NCBI RefSeq assembly: GCF_001548095.1
Contig: NZ_AP014817.1
Coordinates: forward strand, 1-57,874
DNA length: 57,874 nt
Origin: Geminocystis sp. NIES-3708
GTDB lineage: Bacteria > Cyanobacteriota > Cyanobacteriia > Cyanobacteriales > Cyanobacteriaceae
Reading direction: 5' to 3'
Shown here: one piece after another, positions 33,948-44,754 of the stretch
Layout of the letters: every line of letters begins with the position of its first letter
How positions within the stretch are numbered: the first letter of the stretch is position 1
The notes under the pieces: model-generated
What the model was told of the DNA's origin: nothing
Seen by the model: the letters and a program-made list of their open reading frames with translations, nothing else
The model's database searches: none
Made by a program: the position numbers and the translations under genes

Positions 33948-36900
33948 ATGACCAGCTATCCTAAGCGACTAATTGAAGTTGATCTCCCCATTAAACAAAT
34001 ATCTGCCCATGCGAGACGGGAAAAATCCATTCGTCACGGGCATATCTCTACTTTACATATTTGGTGGGCTAGACGACCATTAGCGGCTTGTCGGGCGGTG
34101 ATTTGTGCCTCTTTATGGTTAGATCCTGCGGACGAAAATTGTCCTCCCTATTTCCGTGAGGAAGCCATTAAAATCATTACAGATTTTGCTAAGAAAGTAG
34201 ATAGGAATGAGAATAATTTAGCTAGTAAGCATTGCAGTACGGAAAACTGGGAGAAATGGCAAGTTTTAGCCAAAGACGACAATAAATTAGCTCCTAATAA
34301 TCCTAGTCATCTAAATATATTACGGTATCGGTTATTGGATTTTATCGCTGATTTTGCTAACTGGGATAATTCCACCCAACCCGATTATTTAGAAACCAGT
34401 CGCCTGTTAACCCAAGTCGCCCACGAGGCTAATGGTGGTATTCCCGATACTAAACCTTTGGTAGTAGATCCCTTTGCAGGGGGTGGTGCGATACCCTTAG
34501 AGGCTTTACGGGTGGGGGCGGATGCCTTTGCTTCGGACTTAAATCCAGTGGCGGTGTTACTGAATAAGGTAGTGTTGGAATATATCCCCAAGTATGGGCA
34601 AACTTTAGCCGATGAGGTGCGTAAATGGGGGCAGTGGGTGAAGCAGGAGGCGGAAAAGGAGTTAAGTCAGTTTTATCCTACCGATGAGGATGGCAGTACA
34701 CCCATTGCTTATTTATGGGCAAGGACAATTATTTCGGAAGCACCAGACGATGGTACGGGGATACCTGTGGAAGTGCCGTTAATGCGGAGTATGTGGTTAG
34801 CGAAGAAGAAGGGTAAGAATAAGGCTTTGCGGTGGGTTAGGGATGCTCAGGGTATGGTAGTTACGGAAACGGTGGAAAAAACATACAGTGATGGTGTCAC
34901 AAGGAAAGTAAGACAACCTTTGTTAGAGATATTTGAACCGAAAAGTGCTAAGGAAGTGGCAGAGGGTACGGTTAAACGGGGTTCGGCTACTTGTCCAGTA
35001 ACAGGGTTTACTACTCCTGTAGCTTCGGTGCGAAGTCAATTAAAACCGAGAAAAGGCGGTGCTAATGATGCTCGTTTATTCTGTGTGGTAAGTACGAAGG
35101 AAACACAACAGGGGCGGTTTTATCGTTTACCTAATAACCAAGATTTAGAAGCAGTTAATCAGGCAAGTTTGGAGTTAGAAAAAAGGCTTACTTCATCTAA
35201 TATTAAAAAAGGACAAAAAGAACAATCTGAATTAAGTTTAATACCGAATGAACCAACACCAAAAGGTGGAGGCAGTGGTGCTGGTAGAGCTTTTTCTCAA
35301 CGTAATTATGGCATGGATACCTTTGATAATTTATTTACTAATCGTCAATTGTTAGCCTTAACAACCTTAGTAAATTTGGTGAATAAGGTAGGGGAAATGT
35401 TGGCTAATGGCTATGATTTAGAGTTAAATGAAAGTGGTAAATATAAAGTTATTAAACAGTCTAAAAATAATAATATTAACGACAATTTGGGGAATAATTT
35501 ATATATTGATAATTTAGGTTTAGCTGAAGCAGTACAAACTTGTTTAAGTTTCATAATTGATAAATTAGCAGATAAAAATAGTTCTGTTTGTCGTTGGAAA
35601 TCATCAGCCGAATATATGGCAGGAAATACATTTAGTCGTCAAGCATTACCCATTGTATTTGACTTTTGCGAGTCTAATCTTTTTGGTAATGTTACAGGTG
35701 ATATTTATTCCGAAGTTGAATGGGTTGTAAAATTACTTTTACACGGGACAAATTCATTAAAATATATTGGACAAACTCAACAGTCATCAGCAACACACCA
35801 TCCTTTACCAGATGACTTTATTCAAGCCTTTATTTCAGATCCTCCTTATTATGATGCAGTACCTTATTCCGACTTATCCGATTTCTTCTATGTGTGGTTG
35901 AAAAGGACTTTACCACCATCTTTAAAATCTACTTTTGCCGATGAATTAACACCGAAAGAAGAAGAATGTATCGTAGATCCAGTTAAGGGAAAAGATAAAG
36001 CCTATTTTGAAAAGCAAATGGGTTTAGCTATGAATGAAGGTTGTCGTATTCTAAGCCCTAACGGTATCGGGGTAATTGTATTTGCCCATAAATCCACCGC
36101 AGGATGGGAAGCACAACTACAGGCGATGGTGGATGCAGGATGGACTATTACCGCCTCTTGGGCAATAGATACGGAAATGGGATCTCGACTTCGTGCCATG
36201 AATTCCGCCGCCCTTGCTTCCTCTATTCACCTAGTGTGTCGCCCTAGAACCCCTGTGGATAATGGGGGAATAATCTCTAATATTGGGGATTGGCGAGACA
36301 TATTGCAGGAATTACCCGTGAGAATTAGAGAATGGCTACCACGATTAGCTAGTGAAGGAGTAGTGGGTGCAGATGCCATTTTTGCCTGTTTAGGACCTGC
36401 TTTAGAGATATATTCCCGTTATGACAGTGTGGAAAAAGCATCGGGGGATATGGTGACTTTGCGAGAATACCTTGAACAAGTTTGGGCGGTGGTATCCCAA
36501 GAAGCCCTAACTATGATATTTAGCGATGTGGATACCTCTGGTTTGGAAGAAGATGCCCGACTTACGGCGATGTGGTTATGGACTCTTTCCACCGATACCA
36601 CCGATAGCAGTGATGACTCTGCTGGTGATAATGATAGTCAGGAGGAGGAAGAAGAAGAAAACAGTAGTAAGAGTAAGAAAATTAGCGGATTTAGTCTGGA
36701 ATACGATGCCGCGCGTAAAATTGCTCAGGGTTTAGGAGTTTATTTAGAGGCATTAACTACCCTTGTGGAAATCAAAGGGGATAAAGCCCGTTTACTACCT
36801 GTTACAGAACGCTCTGAGGTGTTATTAGGGAATAAAAAAGTCGAGATTAAGCCCAAACAGAAGAAAAAGCAAGGTAATCCCACTATTACGGGTATGGAAG

Positions 36901-37169
36901 ACTATATTCCCGAAGATACCACCGATAATGATGGTTTAGAGTTCACTAATTTGGGTAATACTGTTTTAGACCAAATTCATCTGGCGATGTTACTCTTTGC
37001 TAGTGGACGCAGTGAAGCCTTGAAAACCTTTTTAGTGGATGAAGGTGTGGGAGGAGTCGATCGTTTCTGGAAACTAGCAAATGCTTTATCTGCCTTATAC
37101 CCTAGTAGTAGCGATGAGAAAAGGTGGGTTGATGGGGTATTAGCACGGAAAAAAGGCTTAGGGTTTTAA
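33948..37169 (+). CDS. DUF1156 adenine-type DNA methyltransferase (Hma methylase)
   Basis: 1073 residues. The amino end (LIEVDLPIKQISAHARREKS then HISTLHIWWARRPLAACRAV) is the DUF1156 signature. The SAM-binding motif is DPFAGGGAIPLEAL (about 174) and the catalytic motif DPPYYDAVPY (about 630). These belong to COG1743 adenine-specific methylases. A large insert lies between the motifs, and an acidic stretch near residue 905 links to a carboxy domain. It should protect self DNA or act directly in the defence mechanism with the helicase and the DUF499 ATPase. Confidence 0.9.
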   Translation: MTSYPKRLIEVDLPIKQISAHARREKSIRHGHISTLHIWWARRPLAACRAVICASLWLDPADENCPPYFREEAIKIITDFAKKVDRNENNLASKHCSTENWEKWQVLAKDDNKLAPNNPSHLNILRYRLLDFIADFANWDNSTQPDYLETSRLLTQVAHEANGGIPDTKPLVVDPFAGGGAIPLEALRVGADAFASDLNPVAVLLNKVVLEYIPKYGQTLADEVRKWGQWVKQEAEKELSQFYPTDEDGSTPIAYLWARTIISEAPDDGTGIPVEVPLMRSMWLAKKKGKNKALRWVRDAQGMVVTETVEKTYSDGVTRKVRQPLLEIFEPKSAKEVAEGTVKRGSATCPVTGFTTPVASVRSQLKPRKGGANDARLFCVVSTKETQQGRFYRLPNNQDLEAVNQASLELEKRLTSSNIKKGQKEQSELSLIPNEPTPKGGGSGAGRAFSQRNYGMDTFDNLFTNRQLLALTTLVNLVNKVGEMLANGYDLELNESGKYKVIKQSKNNNINDNLGNNLYIDNLGLAEAVQTCLSFIIDKLADKNSSVCRWKSSAEYMAGNTFSRQALPIVFDFCESNLFGNVTGDIYSEVEWVVKLLLHGTNSLKYIGQTQQSSATHHPLPDDFIQAFISDPPYYDAVPYSDLSDFFYVWLKRTLPPSLKSTFADELTPKEEECIVDPVKGKDKAYFEKQMGLAMNEGCRILSPNGIGVIVFAHKSTAGWEAQLQAMVDAGWTITASWAIDTEMGSRLRAMNSAALASSIHLVCRPRTPVDNGGIISNIGDWRDILQELPVRIREWLPRLASEGVVGADAIFACLGPALEIYSRYDSVEKASGDMVTLREYLEQVWAVVSQEALTMIFSDVDTSGLEEDARLTAMWLWTLSTDTTDSSDDSAGDNDSQEEEEEENSSKSKKISGFSLEYDAARKIAQGLGVYLEALTTLVEIKGDKARLLPVTERSEVLLGNKKVEIKPKQKKKQGNPTITGMEDYIPEDTTDNDGLEFTNLGNTVLDQIHLAMLLFASGRSEALKTFLVDEGVGGVDRFWKLANALSALYPSSSDEKRWVDGVLARKKGLGF

Positions 37170-37213
37170 GAATTAAGAATTTTCAATAAACTGAATTAAA
37201 AGAGGAAAAAATT

Positions 37214-37459
37214 ATGAGAGCTTATGAATTTACTACTGAAATAACCGATGGCAATATTCGTATTCCTATAGATTATTTAAACAACCTAAATAGAGGGAGA
37301 AATGTCAAAGTTATAATCTTGACAGAAGATGAAACTTTACCTAAACAAAAATCTGACGAAAAAGAGAAATTATCAGATTATCTTCTCATGCCCGAAATTG
37401 AAGATAATGAGGATTTATTTATCAGAGATAAAGACACAGGGAGAGAGATTAATTTATGA
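37214..37459 (+). CDS. vapB: Antitoxin of a VapBC-type pair
   Basis: 81 residues. It starts with an AbrB/DUF2281-like amino domain (YEFTTEITDGNIRIPIDYLN) and has a charged tail that would wrap the toxin. Its stop overlaps the toxin start (ATGA). It lies 44 bp after the methylase gene, preceded by AGAGGA, and is probably co-transcribed with the defence genes. Confidence 0.78.
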   Translation: MRAYEFTTEITDGNIRIPIDYLNNLNRGRNVKVIILTEDETLPKQKSDEKEKLSDYLLMPEIEDNEDLFIRDKDTGREINL

Positions 37460-37890
37460 CTTATTTACTTGATACTTGTGTGATTTCTGAATATATAAAA
37501 AAGAAGCCCAATCCCTTAGTAATAGAATGGTTAGACAACCAAGCAAAAGATAATTTATGGCTGAGTATTTTAACAATTGCGGAACTTAAAAAAGGGATTT
37601 TTAAGATTAGAAACAACCAACCAAAACGTTATCAAAAACTAAGTCAATGGCTGGAATTTGTCAAAACAAAATTCGATGGTCATATCTTACCTTTAAATGA
37701 AGAAGTTTTAAATACATGGGCAGAAATCACAGGGGAATCTGAAGCCTGTGGCAAGAAATTATCTGTTATTGATAGTTTAATTGGAGCAACCGCACAACAA
37801 TATAATTTAATAATTGTTACTCGTAATATTAATGATTTTAACTTCTCCTCTTTACCAATTTTTAACCCGTGGGGAAATGAAAACCCATAA
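37456..37890 (+). CDS. vapC: PIN-domain toxin (VapC/FitB type)
   Basis: 144 residues with a PIN nuclease fold: YLLDTCVISEY gives the first Asp, IAELKKGI the Glu, and VIDSLIGATAQQ plus VTRNINDF further acidic residues. It is expected to be an RNase blocked by the preceding antitoxin. It is embedded between the methylase and ATPase of the defence operon and may act as a guard that punishes loss of the locus. Confidence 0.88.
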   Translation: MTYLLDTCVISEYIKKKPNPLVIEWLDNQAKDNLWLSILTIAELKKGIFKIRNNQPKRYQKLSQWLEFVKTKFDGHILPLNEEVLNTWAEITGESEACGKKLSVIDSLIGATAQQYNLIIVTRNINDFNFSSLPIFNPWGNENP

Positions 37891-37995
37891 TGAAGTACAA
37901 TAATTTACCTATAAATATTCCCACTTCCCATTACCATCAACAAAACCTAACATCAACATATTTTGCTGTAATTCTTAGACTTTTCTAAATTGTAA

Positions 37996-40900
37996 ATGCT
38001 TATGAAACCGTGGTATCAGATAGATGGATTAACCCCCCGTGCGGATTTAAGAGAAGGAAAACCCTTAGATGCGGCGGAATTTGCCGTACATTTAGACCAA
38101 GTGAGAGACGATCGCGCTCCCGAAGATTATCAAAACCCAGAAGTATTCTTTGAAAGAACCTATCTTACCAAATATTTAACAGATTTAGCCGCCCAAGTAA
38201 TTCGCAGACTAACAGGGAAGAAAACAGGCACATCGGCAATATTTAACCTTTCCACCCAATTTGGTGGCGGTAAAACCCATACTTTAACCCTGTTATATCA
38301 TCTTGCCCAAAATGGTAGTAAAGCAGATAAATGGACAGGGGTTAATAAGATATTAAACCAAGCCGAGATTAATAGTGTACCAGAAGCGGCAGTTGCCGTG
38401 TTTGTGGGTACTGAATTTGATTCTATTAGAGGCAGAGGGGGAGATGATGGCACACCCTTAAGAAAAACTCCTTGGGGGGAAATTGCTTACCAGTTAGGGG
38501 GAGAAGAAGCCTTCGAGAAAGTAAGCATCCACGAAGCCGAATTTACCGAACCCAAAGGGGATGTAATTCGTTCATTCTTACCCCAAGATAAACCCTGTTT
38601 AATCCTGATGGACGAGATTATTAACTATGTCTCCACCTATCGCCATAAAGGCTACCATAACAAACTCTACAACTTCATCCAAGCCTTATCCGAAACCGCT
38701 AGGGGGTTAGATAACGTTGTCTTAGTTATCTCTATCCCTGCTTCAGAAATGGAATATACCGCCGATGACGAAGGGGATGAACAAAGACTGAAGAAAATGT
38801 TAGACAGACTTGGGAAAGCGGTAATCATGTCCGCCGAATCCGAAACCTCGGAAATCATCCGCCGCCGTCTATTTGAATGGGAAGAAAGGGCTGTTACCAG
38901 TGATGGTAAGATTATGTTACCCAAAGAAGCGATCGCCTCCTGTAATGAATATGCCCATTGGGTATTAGAACATCGACAATCATTACCCAGTTGGTTTCCC
39001 GTAGATAACGCCAAAGAAGCCTTCCAAGCCACCTATCCCTTCCATCCTTCAGTGTTATCAGTATTTGAACGGAAATGGCAAGTATTGCCCCGTTTTCAGC
39101 GTACGAGGGGAGTTTTAAGGTTACTAGCCCTGTGGGTAGCCAATGCTTATCAAGAAGGGTATAAAGGCAACCATCGAGATAGTTTAATTAGCTTAGGTAC
39201 AGCCCCTCTCGATGACCCCATGTTTCGTACTGCTGTACTAGAACAGTTAGGGGAAAATAGATTAGAAGGGGCGATAACCACCGACATCTGTGGTAAAAAC
39301 GATGCCCATGCCCTGCGTTTAGATAAAGAAGCCCCCAAAGAATTAAAAAAAGTGCGTTTACATAGTAAAGTAGCTACTACCATCTTTTTTGAATCCAATG
39401 GTGGACAAGCCAGAGGTGAAGCTACCATACCCGAAATTAGGTTAGCTGTGGGTGAACCAGACTTTGATATTGCCAACGTAGAAACCGCCTTAGATGCCTT
39501 AAACAGTCAAAGCTATTACCTACTGATTAATCAAAACAAATATCGCTATAACATCTCTCCTAACCTAAATAAAATCCTTGCTGACAGAAAAGCTAATATC
39601 GCAGAAAACCGCATTTCTGAACTAATTAAAGACCAAATCGAGAAAATCTTTAAAAATGCTAATAATAACAACCTAAATCTCATTTTCTTTCCCAAAAACA
39701 GTAATAACATCCCCAATCAACCCCTATTAAATCTAGTTATTCTCAGCCCAGATTACTACTATTCCCTACCCGAAACCACCAACTTGATTAATACCTTAAT
39801 TCAAGAATCGGGTAATAGTTCTCGCACCTATAAAAGTTGTCTGTTGTTTGCCGTAGCCGATGACAATAGCCCCTTATCTTTAGAAGCCCGTAAAGTCTTG
39901 GCATGGCAGGATATAAGGGAACAGGAAACGGACTTAAATGACGAACAAACCAAATCCTTGAAGGAAAATCTTCTCTTAGCGGAAAGAGACTTAAAAGAAG
40001 CCGTCTGGCGTACCTACAACTATTTAGCTTTACTAGGCAGAGATAACCAATTACAATTTATCGATTTAGGACAAGTTAACTCCTCCCAAGCCTCCTCCCT
40101 AGTTCAATTATTCGTTAATCGTTTAAAAGCTAACGGTGAAATCGAGAATGAAATCGCCCCTCGTTTTCTGGTACGCAATTGGAGCCCAGCCTTCAAAGAA
40201 TGGAGTACCAAAAATATCCGTGATGCCTTTTATGCCTCCCCCCGTTTCCCCCGTTTACTTAATCCCCATGCTGTAAAAGAGTCGATCGCCCGTGGCATAA
40301 GAGAGGGTTATTTTGCTTATGTAGCAAAGACAAAGGATGATAAATATCAACCCTTTGAATATAAAAATAGCAACTTTCAGGGTAAAGATGTAGAGATAGC
40401 AGATGATGTATATATAATCAAAGCGGAAGAAGCGGAAAACTACTTAATCCGAATTACAGAACCCCCTAAACTAAAGAAATTGGTAATTTCCCCAGCACAA
40501 ATCAAATTAGAACCAGAAACCGCCTATAGCTTTAAAGTTGAAGGATTTGACCAATACGAAGAGTCATTCCCCGTCAATAATGTTACTTGGACAAGTACGG
40601 GAGGAGAGATAAATGAACAGGGAGTGTTACAAACTAAAAACGATATAGGTACTTTTATTATTACAGCTAGTGTGAATGAAGTTACAGGAGAAGCTAATTT
40701 CAGTGTAGTAAAACCAAGCTCTAGTGCCACAGAAAATACAAATAGTGTTAAAGAGAAAACAACTAACAACTATGGTGAAGATGAGGAATCAATAGAAAAA
40801 GAAAATCTGCCCGAAGGCGTTACATGGCAAGGAGAAATAACACCCCAGAAATGGATGCAGTTTTACACAAAGGTACTTAGTGGATTTGCCACAGACAAAC

Positions 40901-41019
40901 AATTAAGCCTAAAACTAGAAGTACAGTTTGAAATTACAGGAGATATACCAGAAGGGAAAGTAAATAATTTAAACGTAGCCCTTCAGGAATTAGGTTTGCC
41001 ACCAGCGAGAGATTTATAG
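37996..41019 (+). CDS. DUF499 ATPase (Hma ATPase) with an Ig-like insert
   Basis: 1007 residues. The amino end (MKPWYQIDGLTPRADLREGK) and Walker A FGGGKTHTL (about 90), with LILMDEIINYV as Walker B (about 203), identify a DUF499/COG1483 ATPase. These are linked with DUF1156 methylases in defence islands. Residues about 825-905 form a bacterial Ig-like (BIG2-type) module (ISPAQIKLEPETAYSFKVEG, then VTWTSTGGEINEQGVLQT), usually found in cell-surface proteins. The last 60 residues resemble a small helical cap. There is no signal peptide, so it acts in the cytoplasm. Confidence 0.88.
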   Translation: MLMKPWYQIDGLTPRADLREGKPLDAAEFAVHLDQVRDDRAPEDYQNPEVFFERTYLTKYLTDLAAQVIRRLTGKKTGTSAIFNLSTQFGGGKTHTLTLLYHLAQNGSKADKWTGVNKILNQAEINSVPEAAVAVFVGTEFDSIRGRGGDDGTPLRKTPWGEIAYQLGGEEAFEKVSIHEAEFTEPKGDVIRSFLPQDKPCLILMDEIINYVSTYRHKGYHNKLYNFIQALSETARGLDNVVLVISIPASEMEYTADDEGDEQRLKKMLDRLGKAVIMSAESETSEIIRRRLFEWEERAVTSDGKIMLPKEAIASCNEYAHWVLEHRQSLPSWFPVDNAKEAFQATYPFHPSVLSVFERKWQVLPRFQRTRGVLRLLALWVANAYQEGYKGNHRDSLISLGTAPLDDPMFRTAVLEQLGENRLEGAITTDICGKNDAHALRLDKEAPKELKKVRLHSKVATTIFFESNGGQARGEATIPEIRLAVGEPDFDIANVETALDALNSQSYYLLINQNKYRYNISPNLNKILADRKANIAENRISELIKDQIEKIFKNANNNNLNLIFFPKNSNNIPNQPLLNLVILSPDYYYSLPETTNLINTLIQESGNSSRTYKSCLLFAVADDNSPLSLEARKVLAWQDIREQETDLNDEQTKSLKENLLLAERDLKEAVWRTYNYLALLGRDNQLQFIDLGQVNSSQASSLVQLFVNRLKANGEIENEIAPRFLVRNWSPAFKEWSTKNIRDAFYASPRFPRLLNPHAVKESIARGIREGYFAYVAKTKDDKYQPFEYKNSNFQGKDVEIADDVYIIKAEEAENYLIRITEPPKLKKLVISPAQIKLEPETAYSFKVEGFDQYEESFPVNNVTWTSTGGEINEQGVLQTKNDIGTFIITASVNEVTGEANFSVVKPSSSATENTNSVKEKTTNNYGEDEESIEKENLPEGVTWQGEITPQKWMQFYTKVLSGFATDKQLSLKLEVQFEITGDIPEGKVNNLNVALQELGLPPARDL

Positions 41020-41211
41020 TATCGATCGCCCTCCCCGAAAATACCTGAATTCACCTGATTTCGGAGTAAATATATTAAAAGCCAAACCTACCAGAGAAAA
41101 CAGAATCAGAGGGGATAGGAGAGGATTTCATACTTTAACTCAGGGTAAGTAAATAAATGTAAAGAGGAACTGGACGAAGGAAGTGGGAGGATATACATTA
41201 TTTATGAACAA

Positions 41212-41251
41212 GGCGTAAAGCTAGGGAAGCTGCAAAATCGGCAAAGTAGCT
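41212..41251 (+). repeat. Solitary 40-bp repeat (partner at 57738)
   Basis: Starts GGCGTAAAGCTAGGG and contains TCGGCAAAGT, an arm of the core recombination sites. It matches 57738-57777 at 37 of 40 positions, in the same direction. It looks like a leftover transposon end. Confidence 0.7.
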
Positions 41252-41260
41252 AAAAAGCTA

Positions 41261-41552
41261 TCACAGAGGGAACTTAGGCATAACTGTATCATAAGCAGAC
41301 TGTGCTTCATTTAAACTTAAGCGAGAATAAACTTCTAATGACTGTCGGGAAGAATGACCAGAATAGGGTTGAATTAAAGCATCATCAATCCCTTGTTTTT
41401 TCAGCCATGTCAGCAAAAAATGTCGTAGTTGATGGGGTGAAATGGAATGATCTAATTCCGCCATATCTGCATACTTTGTCAAAATCTTTCTAATTCCACG
41501 ATCGCTATATTTTTGATGTCGATTAGACTCGAATAAATAATTAGCCCTTTTA
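41261..41552 (-). pseudogene. Tyrosine recombinase, carboxy-terminal fragment
   Basis: About 97 codons of a XerC/D-like recombinase: [17 protein letters not shown] has the His and Arg, SGHSSRQ the second His, EVYSRL the Tyr. The amino half, including the first catalytic Arg, is missing because transposon C abuts the gene at 41553. It reads open into the transposon end up to 41608. Non-functional. Confidence 0.8.
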
Positions 41553-41643
41553 GGGGTAGAGCCGAGATACGCGCAAAATCGGACATTTGTGTAAAGAAAT
41601 GTCAACATAGACTGATTAAATTGTGGAAAATCGCCTCTGACAC

Positions 41644-44625
41644 TTATTTCTCATTAAAAGATAAAACGGCAAACTCATCTAATGATTGCGGTACTTCATT
41701 TAAGTCGAGAAAGTAATCACCAAATCTTTTGATATGACTGGTTAAATAAGGACTAAGAAAAACTACATCTTTTTGATCCATAAAATAACCTTCTTTTTGT
41801 AACTGCTGTAAAATATTAGTTAATTCCACTACATTATGAAAAATTACCGCATTTGCTACTAAATCATTGTACTTAATTCTTTTTTCCATTTCTTCAATAT
41901 CATTAGTAGTAATAATTTGTTCTCCACCAAAAAATAACCACTTAGAAAAACCATTATAAGCTTCAACTTTATTTGTCGTAGCCGTAATTTGTTGTCTTAA
42001 TTTTAAATCAGAAATATATTCCAATAAAAAAATAGTTCTAATTACTCTACCCAACTCACGAAATGCCTTATATAATCGATTTTTAAGACTATAATTACCT
42101 AACTTTCTTAGTAAAGTAACACTGGATATTTTTCCAGTATAAATAGATAAAACTACCTGCATTAAATCTTGAAAATGAGTTTCTATTAATTGCCAATTAA
42201 TAGTATCTTTAAAAAGAGAATCTATATGGCTATAAATCACACTTTTATCAGGACGATAAAAAACTAAATCCTGCCAATTTCGGATACGAGGCATTAACTT
42301 AATTCCTAACAAATAAGATAACGCAAAAACTGGTGTACTTTGCCCCTGAGTATCAGCATGAATAAACTCTGGTTGTAAATCAGATTTATTTTTTAATAAA
42401 CCCTCAATAATATAAACCGCTTCCCATGTTCCACAAGGAATAAAATGACTAAATAAAGCAATATATTTATCGGCTACATGATGATAAGCAATGCCACCAT
42501 AACCACCATATCTAATATGATATTCAGACAATAAATTTTGTTCTCTCACATCAAATTTAGTACCATCAGCTGCCGCCACATTTCCTTTACCCCAAAGTTT
42601 CGGTAAATCGAGTATATTATAACGATTAATAACATCATTAATTGCTTTATTTAAACTATTGGTACTGATATGATGATGATGAATAAAAGAGATTAATCTA
42701 GCCGAAATTACATCTTTCATATGCTTAGATGCTTGGTTCGGTTCTAAATTACAGCCATAAGTAAAAGTAGTTAATAGATAACGTTGCGTTGGATTCTCTA
42801 TTTTCGGATCACTGCCACTAATTGGCGTAAAATGTCTAGTAAAATTAGTCCAATAATCGACATTTTTCAGTATATCAATTAAATTATAATTAGGCATTCT
42901 TTCTGTTATGATAGCTTCGAGATTTTTTAGCTCTCGACTAACTTCATTTTTAGTAACTTTCTTTAAAAGAGGTTCTCCTTGTTCATTAATAATTAGAGTC
43001 GCATTTTGAGGATATTTAAAATCAACTTTTTCGCCAGTTTTAGATAAAGAATTTTTCAGAGTATTTACTAGACTTTCAGCAGTATTAGGTAACTCTAAAT
43101 CTTGACAATATTTATCTAGTATAATTTGACATTCATTCCAACTTAATAATTGTTTTCGCCAATCAGCATATTCAGAGCTCCCTTTAATACAAATATCCCC
43201 TGATTTTAATTCCCACGCCAAGTAAGAAAAAACACAAACTTCAAAATAACGACGAACAAATTTAGTGCCAGATTGATGCTCATAAAATACCAACTTTTGC
43301 CATTGTTGAGAAGCAAAAGAAATATCAACTTCGGCTGATAAGTATTCACCTTTTTTCGACTGATTTATTAATAAGAAATTAACAGCATCCATTAATCTAT
43401 TATTAATAGTGGTAGATTCCAGTTGTAAACTATTCAGTAATCGAAAAAAGGCACTTCGATGACTTTTATAAAAACGCCAAATAAAGGGTAAATAATTATT
43501 TCCTTTATAGGCATTTATAGTTTTATATTCTTCTAATAATTGTTCATAACCACCATAAGTTTTTATCAGAGAATATATTTGATTAAATACTTGTTCATAA
43601 TTATTAGTTTTTAGCTCATTTTCATAGCCAAATATACTCAGTATTTCACCAAAAGCCGCAATTAATTTTTCGATTATTTCTTGTTGTTTTTCTTTTTGCT
43701 TTTGTAATTCTAATTCAGCTAAATTATGTATTTTTTTCATTCTTTTTAAGAACATTTCGCCCAAGTCATCCCAAGTTTTTATTTGTTTTTGATAAATTAA
43801 GCATAGTAAGAGTGTTAATCTTTTTTTTTCATTAATATCTTTTAATTCACTGGCATCTAAACAATTAGCTTGACTAACGAAATAATTAATTAATGAGTTA
43901 TTTATTCCTGATAAAAATTGTTCTATATTGCCAAATGTTTCCAACCATTTTTGATGTACTAATAAATCATTTAGATGATTTCTAGTTGCTTTTTTAGTTA
44001 CTTGTTTAAGTTGATTATATGGACTTCTTTGTTCAAGGGGATGAATTAATAATAAATCATTTAAAATTTTAATATATTCCAGAGATAATTGAGTATAAAC
44101 TTGTTGATATATTAAATTGTGAACTTGTGTTCTAATTCGATTTATTTCTCGTTCTAAGAAGGAAAAAGAGGGTAATTCGTATCTTTCTTTGACTAATTCT
44201 TCAATACCAACATTAATTAAATCGGCAGGATTTCCCATTAAATAGGCTTTATCTCTGATTTTTTCAGCTAAATATTCTTTCCCTATTTCTTCAAATTGTT
44301 TTACATTTATTTTTTGTCTAATTAAATCTCGATGTCGATGATAAGTACGAGGATTTTGATAACCTATTTTTATTTCTTCTGGTAATGATAATACTTCTTT
44401 TAAATGTTTTATTATTATCAGAGGTATTAAGTCAATTTTGGGAAAGTATCCTAATCTTTGGAAAGTTTTTAAATTGACTAATAAATTAAGATAATTAGTT
44501 TGGTTATTACTATGGTTATTGGCAAATAATTTTTCTTCTGAAATGGGAGTATAAATCTTGTTTAACTCATCGGTGGTATAATAACGTTTGAATCGAGGAT
44601 AAGCGGTTCTTTCTATAGATGTCAA
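41644..44625 (-). CDS. tnpA: Full-length Tn3-family transposase (transposon C)
   Basis: 993 residues in one open frame, the normal Tn3 transposase length. The DDE core is visible: [28 protein letters not shown] and [12 protein letters not shown]. The amino end [19 protein letters not shown] is the DUF4158-type binding domain; the start codon is TTG at 44625. It is closely similar along its whole length to the split transposases of transposon B, which makes the one-base frameshift there easy to locate. Confidence 0.93.
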   Translation of the reverse strand: MTSIERTAYPRFKRYYTTDELNKIYTPISEEKLFANNHSNNQTNYLNLLVNLKTFQRLGYFPKIDLIPLIIIKHLKEVLSLPEEIKIGYQNPRTYHRHRDLIRQKINVKQFEEIGKEYLAEKIRDKAYLMGNPADLINVGIEELVKERYELPSFSFLEREINRIRTQVHNLIYQQVYTQLSLEYIKILNDLLLIHPLEQRSPYNQLKQVTKKATRNHLNDLLVHQKWLETFGNIEQFLSGINNSLINYFVSQANCLDASELKDINEKKRLTLLLCLIYQKQIKTWDDLGEMFLKRMKKIHNLAELELQKQKEKQQEIIEKLIAAFGEILSIFGYENELKTNNYEQVFNQIYSLIKTYGGYEQLLEEYKTINAYKGNNYLPFIWRFYKSHRSAFFRLLNSLQLESTTINNRLMDAVNFLLINQSKKGEYLSAEVDISFASQQWQKLVFYEHQSGTKFVRRYFEVCVFSYLAWELKSGDICIKGSSEYADWRKQLLSWNECQIILDKYCQDLELPNTAESLVNTLKNSLSKTGEKVDFKYPQNATLIINEQGEPLLKKVTKNEVSRELKNLEAIITERMPNYNLIDILKNVDYWTNFTRHFTPISGSDPKIENPTQRYLLTTFTYGCNLEPNQASKHMKDVISARLISFIHHHHISTNSLNKAINDVINRYNILDLPKLWGKGNVAAADGTKFDVREQNLLSEYHIRYGGYGGIAYHHVADKYIALFSHFIPCGTWEAVYIIEGLLKNKSDLQPEFIHADTQGQSTPVFALSYLLGIKLMPRIRNWQDLVFYRPDKSVIYSHIDSLFKDTINWQLIETHFQDLMQVVLSIYTGKISSVTLLRKLGNYSLKNRLYKAFRELGRVIRTIFLLEYISDLKLRQQITATTNKVEAYNGFSKWLFFGGEQIITTNDIEEMEKRIKYNDLVANAVIFHNVVELTNILQQLQKEGYFMDQKDVVFLSPYLTSHIKRFGDYFLDLNEVPQSLDEFAVLSFNEK

Positions 44626-44754
44626 TGGTTTGATAATATAATTGTGGTAATGTTAGACCAAAAAAAAGATTAAGTTATCTCCCTTTTTATATTTCACAAA
44701 TTAGCTTATTATTTTTTATCTTGAGACAACGCCTATATTATCTCTTTTAATGGG

